Assembly (NCBI GenBank): GCA_031180405.1
Contig: JAPSLU010000001.1
Span: 45,280-109,279 of the forward strand
Origin: Bacillus sp. (in: firmicutes)
GTDB lineage: Bacteria; Bacillota; Bacilli; Bacillales; Bacillaceae
DNA: 64,000 nt
Direction: 5' to 3'
The position numbers and the translations under genes are program-made. The notes beneath the pieces are model-generated. The model was not told where the DNA came from. It saw nothing but the letters and a program-made list of their open reading frames with translations, and made no database searches. This document shows positions 1-9,432 of the stretch, one piece after another (within the stretch, counting starts at the first letter, position 1; each line of letters begins with the position of its first letter).

Positions 1-171
1 GAACTATTTACACTACAACTTGGAATTGCCCAATTTGCAGATGCTCATGGAATGATTTATTCCCTCATGATGACAGGAGCAGTATCAGCAATTGTTCCAC
101 TACTAATCGTCTTTGTCATTGGGCAAAAACATGTCATCGAAGGAATTTCGTTAGGGGGTGTTAAAGGGTAA
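1..171 (+). CDS. Carbohydrate ABC transporter permease, C-terminal fragment
   Basis: The open frame runs in from the left edge and stops at TAA 169-171, leaving 56 residues. They contain one hydrophobic helix followed by a short charged tail with a KHVIEGISLGGVKG-type ending, which is typical of MalG-family inner-membrane permeases of sugar ABC importers. The lipoprotein binding protein follows 155 bp downstream on the same strand, so the two probably belong to one importer operon whose other genes lie outside the window. The substrate cannot be told from this fragment. Confidence 0.8.
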   Translation, partial: ELFTLQLGIAQFADAHGMIYSLMMTGAVSAIVPLLIVFVIGQKHVIEGISLGGVKG

Positions 172-325
172 GTTAATTTATAGTAGCTTAAGTTTAGCCG
201 TGATAAATAGTCTTAGTTAAAGCTAAAAATTGATTTTGATGCACTTGTTGATTGGATGGAAAGCGAATGACTGCAGTGGAAATCAACAAGCAAATTTGAC
301 AGAATTATATATAGGGGGAAAAGAA

Positions 326-1657
326 ATGAAATTAAAATGGATTGGTTCCTTATTAACTGTATTAGTATTAATGATCGCTGTTATTGGATGTTCAAACGAT
401 GAAAAGTCTAGTGGAAAAGGATCAGAAACAGAAGATGGTGTTGTCACGCTAAACTTCCATCACTGGTATAATGAAGAAGCTGGAAACTGGGCAAAAGTAA
501 TCGAAGCATATGAAAAAGAAAACCCAGGAGTGAAAATTAACTCTCAACCATTAGTAGAAAATTTAAATCATGACGAGTATCTTAAGAAATTAGATTTACT
601 TGCTTCATCTGGGGATCAATTAGATATCTTAATGTTCTCAAATCAAACAGATTTTGCAAAACGTGTTGATGCAGGGTTAATGGCCCCACTAGATTCTTTT
701 ATTGAAAAGGAAGGCTTAAATCTAGAAGAAGAGTATAAGAGTTTTCCAGGACAAATCGATGGATCCTATTATGCTTTACCGGGAAAATCTGTCACTTCAT
801 TAGTATTATTAAATAAAGATCATTTAGACGCTGCGGGTTTACCAGTACCTACTGACTGGACTTGGGACGAATATGAAGAATATGCAAAAAAATTAACAAT
901 TAATGAAGGCGCTAACAAACGCTATGGTTCTTACTTCCATACATGGCCAGATACTTTTCTAGTCTTAAAATTAATGAATAAGGAAAAAAATACACACATT
1001 ATTAATGAAGATGGTACGTCTAATATGGATGACCCAATGGTTAAAGAATCACTTGAATTACGTTATAGAATGGAACAAGAAGATAAAACATCTGTTCCTT
1101 ACGCGGAAACACTTTCACAAAAACTTGATTATCGTCAACAATTCTTTACTCAATCAGCTAGTATGATACCATCCGGAAGCTGGATGATTTCTGAGTGGGG
1201 AGAATTTACACCTGATTTCAAAATGGCTTGGGCTCCGCTTCCAAAAAACAATAAAGCTGACAAACCTTGGACAATTATCCAAGGGGACGTATTAGGTATC
1301 GCTCAAAACTCAGAGCATCAAGAAGAAGCTTATAAATTTATTCGCTGGTTTACAACAGAAGGGATTATGCTTCAACAAAAGTCTCTTCCATCTTGGACAG
1401 GTGCTGACTTGAATGAGGTAATTGATAACCTAGTTGCGAATACAACTAAACCTGAAGCTGTGGACAAAGAATCACTTATCTATACACTTGAAAATGCTGT
1501 GGCGGCTGAACGTGGTGTTCCACAATCATTTATTGCAGAAGCGTATGATGATTATAATGCAGAAGCAGAGTTGTATTTACTAGGTGAGCAAAATATTGAG
1601 ACGACAATGAAAAATGCGAAAGAGAAAATCCAAGCTATTATTGACGCAAATAAATAA
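326..1657 (+). CDS. Extracellular sugar-binding lipoprotein of an ABC importer
   Basis: This 443-residue protein is a family-1 extracellular solute-binding protein. The frame is open from 230, but I place the start at ATG 326 because it follows GGGGGAAAAG and begins a lipoprotein signal peptide: MKLKW, a hydrophobic stretch, then a VIGC lipobox with the lipidated Cys at about residue 22. The mature part has the usual binding-protein features (HHWYNEE near the start, LDILMFSNQ, and a late WFTTEG segment). It captures a sugar or oligosaccharide outside the membrane for the permease encoded just upstream. A YesM/YesN pair downstream probably controls it. The ligand is unknown; the downstream isomerase and dehydrogenase genes suggest a sugar acid, polyol or modified sugar. 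Confidence 0.9.
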   Translation: MKLKWIGSLLTVLVLMIAVIGCSNDEKSSGKGSETEDGVVTLNFHHWYNEEAGNWAKVIEAYEKENPGVKINSQPLVENLNHDEYLKKLDLLASSGDQLDILMFSNQTDFAKRVDAGLMAPLDSFIEKEGLNLEEEYKSFPGQIDGSYYALPGKSVTSLVLLNKDHLDAAGLPVPTDWTWDEYEEYAKKLTINEGANKRYGSYFHTWPDTFLVLKLMNKEKNTHIINEDGTSNMDDPMVKESLELRYRMEQEDKTSVPYAETLSQKLDYRQQFFTQSASMIPSGSWMISEWGEFTPDFKMAWAPLPKNNKADKPWTIIQGDVLGIAQNSEHQEEAYKFIRWFTTEGIMLQQKSLPSWTGADLNEVIDNLVANTTKPEAVDKESLIYTLENAVAAERGVPQSFIAEAYDDYNAEAELYLLGEQNIETTMKNAKEKIQAIIDANK

Positions 1658-1697
1658 TAGGGTCAAAGGTTATTTTGAATAGTATAATATAATTGAT

Positions 1698-1736
1698 GAG
1701 GGAACATGAATGTTGTTCTCTCTTCTATTATTTTTT
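1698..1736 (+). terminator. Hairpin with U-rich tail between binding protein and yesM-like gene
   Basis: A 9-bp stem (GAGGGAACA pairing with TGTTCTCTC, one G-U pair) is followed by a T-rich run. It lies between the binding-protein gene and the sensor kinase gene. It may be a partial terminator that keeps kinase expression below that of the binding protein. Confidence 0.4.
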
Positions 1737-1754
1737 CTAAAGGGGTAGAACAAA

Positions 1755-3563
1755 ATGAAAGGGTTTACACAAAGACTTAAGAGTCTCTCTTTGAGACAGC
1801 GTTTAATCATCTCCGCATTGTTATGTGTGATCTTGCCGTCTTTGATAACATATATGGTATCGACCTATTATACGAAGGATACACTTGAAGAAAGAGCTGT
1901 AAAGCAATCACAAGATACCTTACGATTGTTAGATTTAAATATTTCCAATTATTTAGAGGATTTAATGTATGTATCGAACTATATTCATTTCGATGACAAA
2001 ATGAATTCAATCCTAAAAGAAAGCAGGTTCTATGATAAGAAGAATCTACCTTCTAACAAGATAAGTGCTCTTCAACATATAAATATTTCTAGGAATTTAG
2101 AAGGGATTACTAATTTATTTGCACCTTCTTATATTACGATTTTAATGCAAAATAACTTCTCATATACAAATTACCCTACTTATGAATATGACCCCAAAAA
2201 TTTTTACAATGAAGATTGGTTTCAAAAAATAAAGGATCTCGATTCTTATGAAACGTTTTGGCTTGGTACACATCCAACCTACATTCAATCTCAAAAAATA
2301 AGAAACCCATATTTAATCTCAATTGCAAATGCCTTGAAAATTTCTGGAACAACCTATGCTTATACAATTATTAGCATAAATGAAAATGATATAAGCAATC
2401 TTTTTAAGCAATTTGGCTCTAACGATGAACAAAAGCTCATGTTAATAAACTCAGATGGCATCATTTTATCTAATCAAAATGAAAAAGAAATTCTCAAGAA
2501 ATTTCATTATATCGATGATATTAATAATAGTCAGGAGAGTTATAGTATTGTTGACTATAATAAGAAAGATTATTTAGTAGTAAGTCGACCTTTAGAATAT
2601 GCTGATTGGAAACTAGTCAGTTTAGTGCCCTATAAAAAAACCGTGGGACAGATGGATTCGATTGCTCATACAACCTTAGTATTACAAACCATCTTATTTT
2701 CAGTGTTTTTATTTATCCTTATTTATTTAATGAAAAAATTCACTAAACCTATTGCTAAGCTAAGTTATGTTACGAAAGAAGTAGAAAGAGGGAATATTCA
2801 AATTCGATCCGGTATTAAAGGAAATGGGGATATCGAGTTATTAGGTTCTTCATTTGACCAAATGCTTGATAAAATCGAATTAATGATAAAACAAATTAAA
2901 AAGGAAGAAAACGGAAAACGAAAAGCAGAACTGGAAATGCTTCAAGCTCAAGTTAATCCACATTTTCTATTTAATATCTTAAACTCGATTCGATTAAAAA
3001 TTATAATGAACGGCGATAGTGAAAGTGCAAAATTAATTCAATCCCTTTCAACTCTGCTTCGAATGACAATTACAAGAAACAATGAATTTGTTCCATTACA
3101 TGAAGAAATTGATGTAATTGATCATTATGTGAAGCTAATGATTTTCCGACAACAATATCATATTGAAATAAAACGAGATTTAGCCTCTAACGTATTAATG
3201 GAGGAAGTACCAAGATTTTTTCTGCAACCGATAATTGAAAATTCGATTATTCATGGATTTAACCAAAAAGGTGGGGTTATTGATATATTTGCCTGTTTCG
3301 TAGGAGATTCCATGTTTATTCGTGTAAAAGATAATGGGAAAGGTATGACTGATGAACGTTTACAGCATCTTCAAAATCATTATTTAACTCCAAAAAATAA
3401 TCAGCAAATGGAAAAGGTGGCTTCTCTAACAGGAATCGGAATATCCAATGTATATCAGCGTCTAAAGTTAATTTATGGTGAGGAGTTCCAGATGAACATA
3501 ACTAGTAAAGAATCACAGGGTACAGAGATAACGTTTTATATGCCTAAAAAAAGAGGGGTGTAG
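1755..3563 (+). CDS. Sensor histidine kinase, YesM/LytS type
   Basis: This 602-residue membrane kinase has an N-terminal transmembrane helix (about residues 15-37), a large extracellular sensing region, a second helix near 305-325, a HAMP segment, then the His-kinase/HATPase module. The phospho-acceptor is in the motif NPHFLFNILNSIR with His at residue 403, and the ATP-binding N, G1 and G2 boxes follow (ENSIIHG, DNGKGM, GIGISNV). The start follows AAAGGGGTAG. The response regulator gene begins 4 bp after the stop. Kinases of this class usually sense a sugar, often with a binding protein, and drive the neighbouring ABC importer; that role here is inferred from position. Confidence 0.93.
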   Translation: MKGFTQRLKSLSLRQRLIISALLCVILPSLITYMVSTYYTKDTLEERAVKQSQDTLRLLDLNISNYLEDLMYVSNYIHFDDKMNSILKESRFYDKKNLPSNKISALQHINISRNLEGITNLFAPSYITILMQNNFSYTNYPTYEYDPKNFYNEDWFQKIKDLDSYETFWLGTHPTYIQSQKIRNPYLISIANALKISGTTYAYTIISINENDISNLFKQFGSNDEQKLMLINSDGIILSNQNEKEILKKFHYIDDINNSQESYSIVDYNKKDYLVVSRPLEYADWKLVSLVPYKKTVGQMDSIAHTTLVLQTILFSVFLFILIYLMKKFTKPIAKLSYVTKEVERGNIQIRSGIKGNGDIELLGSSFDQMLDKIELMIKQIKKEENGKRKAELEMLQAQVNPHFLFNILNSIRLKIIMNGDSESAKLIQSLSTLLRMTITRNNEFVPLHEEIDVIDHYVKLMIFRQQYHIEIKRDLASNVLMEEVPRFFLQPIIENSIIHGFNQKGGVIDIFACFVGDSMFIRVKDNGKGMTDERLQHLQNHYLTPKNNQQMEKVASLTGIGISNVYQRLKLIYGEEFQMNITSKESQGTEITFYMPKKRGV

Positions 3564-3567
3564 GTAA

Positions 3568-5193
3568 ATGTATCAGGTCATTTTAGTAGATGATGATTTT
3601 ATCGTCACTGAGTTTTTATCTGAAATGATTCCATGGGAAGAGCTTGGTTTTACATTAAACGCGTCCTTTCATGATGGTTCAGAGGCTCTTGAACATTGCA
3701 AGTCTAAAAAGCCGGATGTGATCATTACTGATATAGGGATGCCGGTCATGGACGGAATAACGTTGATGAAACATGTAAGAGATCTTGATTCTTCCACCCA
3801 GTCAATTATCCTTTCTTGTCACGATGATTTTAAATATGCACAACAAGCATTACAATTAGGGATTTTTGAATATGTTTTAAAAGAATCGATGGATACAGAG
3901 AACATCATAAATATTTTAAAACGGCTAAAACAGAAGCTTGATAGGGAGAAAAAGATAAGCCTTGAGAGTTGTAAGTTAAAATCTTTGGTACAAGATAATA
4001 TTGTTTCTCTCAAAAGTAAGTTCCTCCATACATTATTAGAGCACCGACTTAATGATAAATTTGAATGTAAACAACGGGCGAGAGAGCTAGGTTTAGATTT
4101 TTCCTTCCACCATTGTATACCTGTCCTATGCTATATTGATCATTTTGAAGAAACAAAAAATGAATATCGTTCGATTAATTTACTAAAGTTTAGTGTAGAT
4201 AATCTAGTAAATGAACTTAACAATCAAAACGGAAAAAGTTTTAGTATTTTTTATATTGATTCGATGTTTATTATTTTTTATCCATTATCTCATCATACAC
4301 TTAAAGATCCTTTACAAGTGATTAAGGAATCATTAACAGAGATACATAAAGGATTACAAAATTACTTAGATATTAGCATCACATCAATGATTGGAGAAGT
4401 CTCTCAGAACACTATTAATTTAATTGAACAAGTAAAGATGATGATAAATAAATCAGATCAACGATTTTATTTTAAGCATGGATCAATCATACGAAATGAA
4501 TACTTTCAGTTTTCGACTGATAATCTTTATATGTATTATGCAGAAGCTACTCAAGAACTTAAGTCTCATATCATTAAAGAAGATGTTGAGGGATTAGATG
4601 TAACTATTAAAAAATGGGTTGCGTTTATTCAAGAGCATAAATTTCAGCCAAGTATTGTTCGGGAATGGGTAATTAAAATCGTATTAGACATTAAATTGAA
4701 ATTTAATACGTTGGAAAATTTTGAATCCACGTTTGCAGTATCTATGACAGATAATATCATCAATAATATTGAAAGCGTTTATGAGCTTGAAAAAGCGCTT
4801 GGCAAGATTTTTAGTGGATTGATAAAAAATATGAATAGTATTAATGAATTACCTCAGAAAAATGAAATCATAAAAGCGAAAAAATATGTGTTAATGAACT
4901 TAGATAAGAAAATTACCCTTGGAGAGGTTGCAGCACATCTACATCTAAATCCAAGCTATTTTAGTAGATTATATAAACAACATACGAATGAAAACTTTAT
5001 TGATTATGTGATAAAAACAAAAATGGAAAGAGCTCAGGAGTTAATTGACCATTCAAATGTATCGATTGACAAGATCTCTGAAATGCTAGGTTTTGAGAAT
5101 AAAAGTTATTTTTTTAAAATTTTCAAGAAGTACTTTGGGGCGACTCCCAGGGAATATAAATATAAATCTGCTGAGTCATTAGTAAAAAATTAA
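3568..5193 (+). CDS. Response regulator with AraC DNA-binding domain, YesN type
   Basis: This 541-residue protein has an N-terminal receiver domain (VDDD at 7-10, phospho-acceptor Asp55 in ITDIGMPVMDG, conserved Lys in VLKES), a long middle region of the kind found in YesN proteins, and a C-terminal AraC pair of helix-turn-helix motifs (about residues 435-530; GEVAAHLHLNPSYFSRLYK and then SEMLGFENKSYFFKIFKKY). The ribosome binding site GAGGGGTG overlaps the end of the kinase gene, so the two are translationally close. It is the likely activator of the importer and of the genes that follow. Confidence 0.93.
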   Translation: MYQVILVDDDFIVTEFLSEMIPWEELGFTLNASFHDGSEALEHCKSKKPDVIITDIGMPVMDGITLMKHVRDLDSSTQSIILSCHDDFKYAQQALQLGIFEYVLKESMDTENIINILKRLKQKLDREKKISLESCKLKSLVQDNIVSLKSKFLHTLLEHRLNDKFECKQRARELGLDFSFHHCIPVLCYIDHFEETKNEYRSINLLKFSVDNLVNELNNQNGKSFSIFYIDSMFIIFYPLSHHTLKDPLQVIKESLTEIHKGLQNYLDISITSMIGEVSQNTINLIEQVKMMINKSDQRFYFKHGSIIRNEYFQFSTDNLYMYYAEATQELKSHIIKEDVEGLDVTIKKWVAFIQEHKFQPSIVREWVIKIVLDIKLKFNTLENFESTFAVSMTDNIINNIESVYELEKALGKIFSGLIKNMNSINELPQKNEIIKAKKYVLMNLDKKITLGEVAAHLHLNPSYFSRLYKQHTNENFIDYVIKTKMERAQELIDHSNVSIDKISEMLGFENKSYFFKIFKKYFGATPREYKYKSAESLVKN

Positions 5194-5330
5194 TAGCAAT
5201 GTTTATTTGATATGCTGGGATGGCTAGTAATTATTAATAAAATTAAATATAGAAAAATGAATTTATCTGTAAGTTCTTTTATAAAAGCACGATCAGTCAA
5301 TTTTTTATCATTTTTAGACAGTTTGAGGTA

Positions 5331-6233
5331 ATGAGTTTTTCCAATATTTCAACTAAAATGATAGTAGTTTCATTGGAAGGAATGGTTTACTTGTATGAAA
5401 CATTGGTTGTGAATTATAGAATGCAAGGGCATTACTCCCTTGACTTTCATTCACATCAGGAGTACGAAATCTATATATTTCATAAGGGTTCTTGCAGATA
5501 TTTGATTCATAATCATATATACGATTTAGAGCCAGGAGATATTTTATTAATGGATGGGATGACACTTCATAAGCCAAATGTTAGCCCTAGTTGTGAGTAT
5601 ATTCGCAGCGTTATACACTTTTCACCACATTGGATTAAAAGTTTGCTAATTGAGATGGGCGGTATGTATTTATTAGAGGTTTTTCAACAACTACACCATT
5701 GTTTAATTAGGGCGAGCGATCATAACCAATTGAAAGAACTTGAGGATGTTATTTGTCGTCTAGCTGAAGTAAAAAGAAACGCTGAATCTAATGATATTTA
5801 TGCAGTCACAGAAATGAAAGTATTACTTTTACAAGTATTAATTAATGTGCATCGGCTCGTTCGGATGAACTCGATTAATACTTCGAACAAGAAGGAAGAC
5901 AAGGCAATCCATGCCGAAAATATCGCAGAGTATGTTCAAGAGAATTATATGAAGAAGTTAACTTTACAAACAATTGCAGACGGGCTTAATTTGAGCAAGT
6001 CGTATGTAGCACATGTATTCAAAGAAATGACAGGATTTACAGTCATGGAGTATGTAATGGGATGTCGGCTAAGACAGGTGAAATATTTACTTGAGATGGA
6101 GACGGATAAACCATTAAAAGATATTGCATATGAATGTGGTTTTGAAAGCGTTCCCCACTTTAGTCGTTATTTCCGTGAAAAAGTAGGGGTAACAGCGAAA
6201 AAGTATCGTAGTTTAAGAACTCAAATAGAATGA
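5331..6233 (+). CDS. AraC family transcriptional regulator with cupin sensor
   Basis: The protein has an N-terminal cupin-type ligand-binding domain (SLDFHSHQEYEIYIFHKG, LEPGDILLMDG) and a C-terminal AraC DNA-binding domain (LQTIADGLNLSKSYVAHVFKE and IAYECGFESVPHFSRYFREK). The start is uncertain: ATG 5331 has GAGGT too close to it, ATG 5382 overlaps GGAAGG, and TTG 5391 has GGAAGG at good spacing. The conserved cupin fold starts after all three. It sits 49 bp upstream of the isomerase/dehydrogenase fusion gene on the same strand and probably regulates that operon in response to its sugar. Confidence 0.88.
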   Translation: MSFSNISTKMIVVSLEGMVYLYETLVVNYRMQGHYSLDFHSHQEYEIYIFHKGSCRYLIHNHIYDLEPGDILLMDGMTLHKPNVSPSCEYIRSVIHFSPHWIKSLLIEMGGMYLLEVFQQLHHCLIRASDHNQLKELEDVICRLAEVKRNAESNDIYAVTEMKVLLLQVLINVHRLVRMNSINTSNKKEDKAIHAENIAEYVQENYMKKLTLQTIADGLNLSKSYVAHVFKEMTGFTVMEYVMGCRLRQVKYLLEMETDKPLKDIAYECGFESVPHFSRYFREKVGVTAKKYRSLRTQIE

Positions 6234-6282
6234 TAATAACAAGGAGATTCTTATCATTTATTAATATCGAGGAGGATCAGAG

Positions 6283-8334
6283 ATGAATCGTAACTTAATG
6301 ATATCAGGATTTTCAGATGAAATCTCATCAGACTTTAATACCCAACTTGAAGTTGTTTCTAATTTGGGAATGAATTATATCTCAATACGTGGGATTGACG
6401 GGAAAAATATTGGTGATTTTACTGTTGATGAATTTAAAGAGAATGTACTACCACGTCTTCAAACTGCACGAATTAGTGTTTCATCAGTCGGATCACCAAT
6501 TGGGAAAGTGTTTATCAATGATGAAGAAGGCTTTGCAAACCAAAAAAAAATGTTGGATACGCTTTGCCAGATTAGCAATCTACTAAATTGTCAATATATT
6601 CGTATTTTCAGCTTTTATATTCCAAAGGGAGAAAATGCTGATCATTATAAAGATGAAGTAATCAGGAAGTTAAAGGAATATTCAGCCATTGCAGAAAAAT
6701 ATGATGTCATCCTCCTTCATGAGAATGAGAAGGATATTTACGGTGATATTGGAAGACGTTGTAAAGAAATCTTAGATGAAGTGGGATCTCCTCACTTTAA
6801 GGCAATTTTTGATTTTGCGAACTTTGTTCAATGTGGTGAAGACACACAAGAATGCTATGGCTTACTAAAAAATGATATCGCATACATTCACATTAAGGAT
6901 GCCGTAACAACTGATAGTCATAATGTGGTTTGTGGTACTGGAGATGGAAAAATTGCTGATATTTTATCACAGGCAATCCAAAGAGGCTATCAAGGATTTT
7001 TAACACTAGAACCTCATTTAGTTCTTTTTGACTCATTGAAAGATTTAGAACTTGAAGAAGCGACTGAAGTGATTAAAGAAACACAAGGATTAGATGGTGC
7101 TGGTGGATATAAGCTTCAATATGAGGCGCTATTGGAAATACTAGGAAAAATCGAGAGTGAAGGAGAGAAGAATATGAATAAAGTAAGATTAGGTATTATC
7201 GGAATCGGGATTCAAGGTGGTACTTACGCCGACTTTATCAAAGAAGGCAAAGTAAAAGGAATGGAGATCGGGGCTATTTGTGATATCGATCCTGAGAAAG
7301 AAACAATGGTTGAAGAAAAATATCCTGGTGTTCCATTCTATGAAAACTATATAGACCTTCTTGAAAGTGGAAATGTGGATGCAATTATAACAACCGTTCC
7401 TCACTATTTACATCCAGAAATCGGAATTGCTGCATTAAAAAGAAATATTCATGCATTAGTGGAAAAACCAGCTGGTGTTTATACAAAACAAGTAAAAGAA
7501 TTAAACGATTTTGCTTCAACAAAACCAGAATTAACATTTGGAATTATGTTTAATCAACGAACAAATCCACTTTATCAAAAAGTAAAAGAAATAATTGAAA
7601 ATGGCGAAATCGGGAAAATCCGCCGTACAAACTGGATGATTACAACTTGGTGGAGACCACAAGGTTATTATGATTTAAGTGAATGGAGAGCAACTTGGGA
7701 AGGAGAAGGCGGTGGTGTTCTCGTCAACCAGGCACCACACCAATTAGATTTACTGCAATGGATTTGTGGTATGCCTAAAAAAGTCTACTCAAATGTCAAA
7801 TACGGTTACCAAAGAAATATTGCAGTTGAAGATGAAGTAACAGCCATGCTTGATTATGGCAATGGAGCTACGGGTGTATTTATTACATGTACTCATGACG
7901 TTGTTGGGACAGATCGTTTTGAAATTTTAGGAGACAAAGGGAAGATTGTTGTCGATGACAGTAAAAAAGTAACAATTAAAAGACTTGCTCAACCTGAATC
8001 AGAAATGAGCGCAACCATTCCATGGGGAGAAGTTTCAAATATTTTTAAAGGTGAAGGATTATCCAAAATCTACTCTGAGGAAGTACTAGAATTTGAAAGT
8101 GTCTGGGGTGCTCAACATATCGGAGTACTAGAGAACTTTGCTGCCAACATTCTTGATGGCGCACCACTATTAGCACCAGGTAGTGATGGTATTCACGGAG
8201 TGAGGTTAGCAAATGCCATTCACTTATCAAGTTGGTTAGGTAAAGAAATAGAAATTCCGTTTGATGAAGATTTATTCCTAGATGAATTGAATAAAAGAGT
8301 TGAAGAAGAAAGAACGAGCTTAGTTAAACAATAA
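6283..8334 (+). CDS. In-frame fusion: TIM-barrel sugar isomerase/epimerase plus Gfo/Idh/MocA dehydrogenase
   Basis: This 683-residue frame joins two families usually encoded as neighbours. Residues 1-295 are an AP-endonuclease-2-like TIM barrel (sugar phosphate isomerase/epimerase family), with metal-ligand-type motifs LLHENEKDIYG, AIFDFANFVQ, YIHIKDA and LTLEPH. Residues 298-683 are a complete NAD(P)-dependent Gfo/Idh/MocA oxidoreductase with a Rossmann GIIGIGIQGG motif, the EKPAG motif, and GGGVLVNQAPHQLDLLQWI. At the junction an AGGAGAG-type ribosome binding site and an in-frame ATG (7174) remain, so a separate dehydrogenase could also be made. The start at 6283 follows GAGGAGGAT. Such enzymes oxidise and re-reduce or isomerise inositols, sugar acids or amino sugars; the substrate here is unknown. 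Confidence 0.85.
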   Translation: MNRNLMISGFSDEISSDFNTQLEVVSNLGMNYISIRGIDGKNIGDFTVDEFKENVLPRLQTARISVSSVGSPIGKVFINDEEGFANQKKMLDTLCQISNLLNCQYIRIFSFYIPKGENADHYKDEVIRKLKEYSAIAEKYDVILLHENEKDIYGDIGRRCKEILDEVGSPHFKAIFDFANFVQCGEDTQECYGLLKNDIAYIHIKDAVTTDSHNVVCGTGDGKIADILSQAIQRGYQGFLTLEPHLVLFDSLKDLELEEATEVIKETQGLDGAGGYKLQYEALLEILGKIESEGEKNMNKVRLGIIGIGIQGGTYADFIKEGKVKGMEIGAICDIDPEKETMVEEKYPGVPFYENYIDLLESGNVDAIITTVPHYLHPEIGIAALKRNIHALVEKPAGVYTKQVKELNDFASTKPELTFGIMFNQRTNPLYQKVKEIIENGEIGKIRRTNWMITTWWRPQGYYDLSEWRATWEGEGGGVLVNQAPHQLDLLQWICGMPKKVYSNVKYGYQRNIAVEDEVTAMLDYGNGATGVFITCTHDVVGTDRFEILGDKGKIVVDDSKKVTIKRLAQPESEMSATIPWGEVSNIFKGEGLSKIYSEEVLEFESVWGAQHIGVLENFAANILDGAPLLAPGSDGIHGVRLANAIHLSSWLGKEIEIPFDEDLFLDELNKRVEEERTSLVKQ

Positions 8335-8409
8335 TCTAATGTTTGTAGAATAAAATAAAGCTAGCCTTTTACCATTCAACAGCAGGCAGCTTTTAAAGGA
8401 GATTAACTT

Positions 8410-9432
8410 ATGCTAAAAGTAGCAGTTATAGGCCTTGGGGATATCTCAAAGATTCATATTCCTGCTATTCAAGAGAACCCTGAGGTTGAGCTGGTGGCAG
8501 TTTGTGATATTGATGAATCATTAGCTGATACTGTACCTGGTATTCGCTTTTATACAGATTATCATGTGATGCTTGAAGAGGAGACTTTGGATTGTGTTCA
8601 TATCTGCTTGCCACATTATCTCCACGTTCCTGCAACAAAAGCATGTGTTGAAAAAGGTATTCACGTTTTGCAAGAAAAGCCTCTCGCGATAAATAGAGAA
8701 GAAGGCTTAGAGCTAGTAAAACTTGAAAAAGATAACCCGAATGTAAAGATTTGTATTTGCCACCAAAATCGTTATAACGAGACGTTTGAAACTCTAAAAA
8801 AGATCGTCCAAAGTGGAGCATATGGAAAGATTGTTGGCATTAAAGGGCTAGTTACTTGGTTTAGACCTAAGTCGTATTACGATGTAAAGCCTTGGCGTGG
8901 ACAAATGAAGTACGCTGGTGGAGGTGTTATGATTAACCAATCCATTCATACATTAGATTTAATGCAGTTACTAGGTGGGGAGATTGAATCAATTAAAGGT
9001 TCCATTACCCAATTATTAGATTATAGTATTGATGTCGAGGATACAGCAGTAGCTAACATTACATTTAAAAATGGTGCAACAGGGTTGTTTTTTGCTACAA
9101 ATTCGAATGCAGAAAATTCTAGTGTTGAATTACATGTCGTCTTAGAAAATGGCAAATTTACGATTAAAGATAGTATTCTTACAAAAGTCGATGAAGATGG
9201 TAAGAAGGAAGAAATCATTGAAGATACAAAACTATCAGGTACCAAATTTTATTATGGTGCTAGTCATATCAAGATCATTGATACTTTCTATTCTTGTATT
9301 CGAAACAACACTCAAGATTATGTTCATGTAGAAGATACATTACCATCGATTGAAATCATTGATGCAATCCGCAAATCATCCGAATTAAATAAATCAATTG
9401 ATATGGAGGATTTCCAATATGCTAAAAGGTAA
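8410..9432 (+). CDS. Gfo/Idh/MocA family oxidoreductase
   Basis: This 340-residue protein has an N-terminal Rossmann domain (VAVIGLGDISKIH, VCDIDES), the family's catalytic-lysine motif EKPLA, and the substrate-domain motif GGGVMINQSIHTLDLMQLLGG. AAAGGAG lies upstream of ATG 8410. It resembles the second half of the preceding fusion protein and may act on the next intermediate or the same sugar at another carbon, as in paired dehydrogenase systems. It overlaps the following isomerase gene by 14 bp, which indicates translational coupling. The exact reaction cannot be read from the sequence. Confidence 0.9.
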   Translation: MLKVAVIGLGDISKIHIPAIQENPEVELVAVCDIDESLADTVPGIRFYTDYHVMLEEETLDCVHICLPHYLHVPATKACVEKGIHVLQEKPLAINREEGLELVKLEKDNPNVKICICHQNRYNETFETLKKIVQSGAYGKIVGIKGLVTWFRPKSYYDVKPWRGQMKYAGGGVMINQSIHTLDLMQLLGGEIESIKGSITQLLDYSIDVEDTAVANITFKNGATGLFFATNSNAENSSVELHVVLENGKFTIKDSILTKVDEDGKKEEIIEDTKLSGTKFYYGASHIKIIDTFYSCIRNNTQDYVHVEDTLPSIEIIDAIRKSSELNKSIDMEDFQYAKR

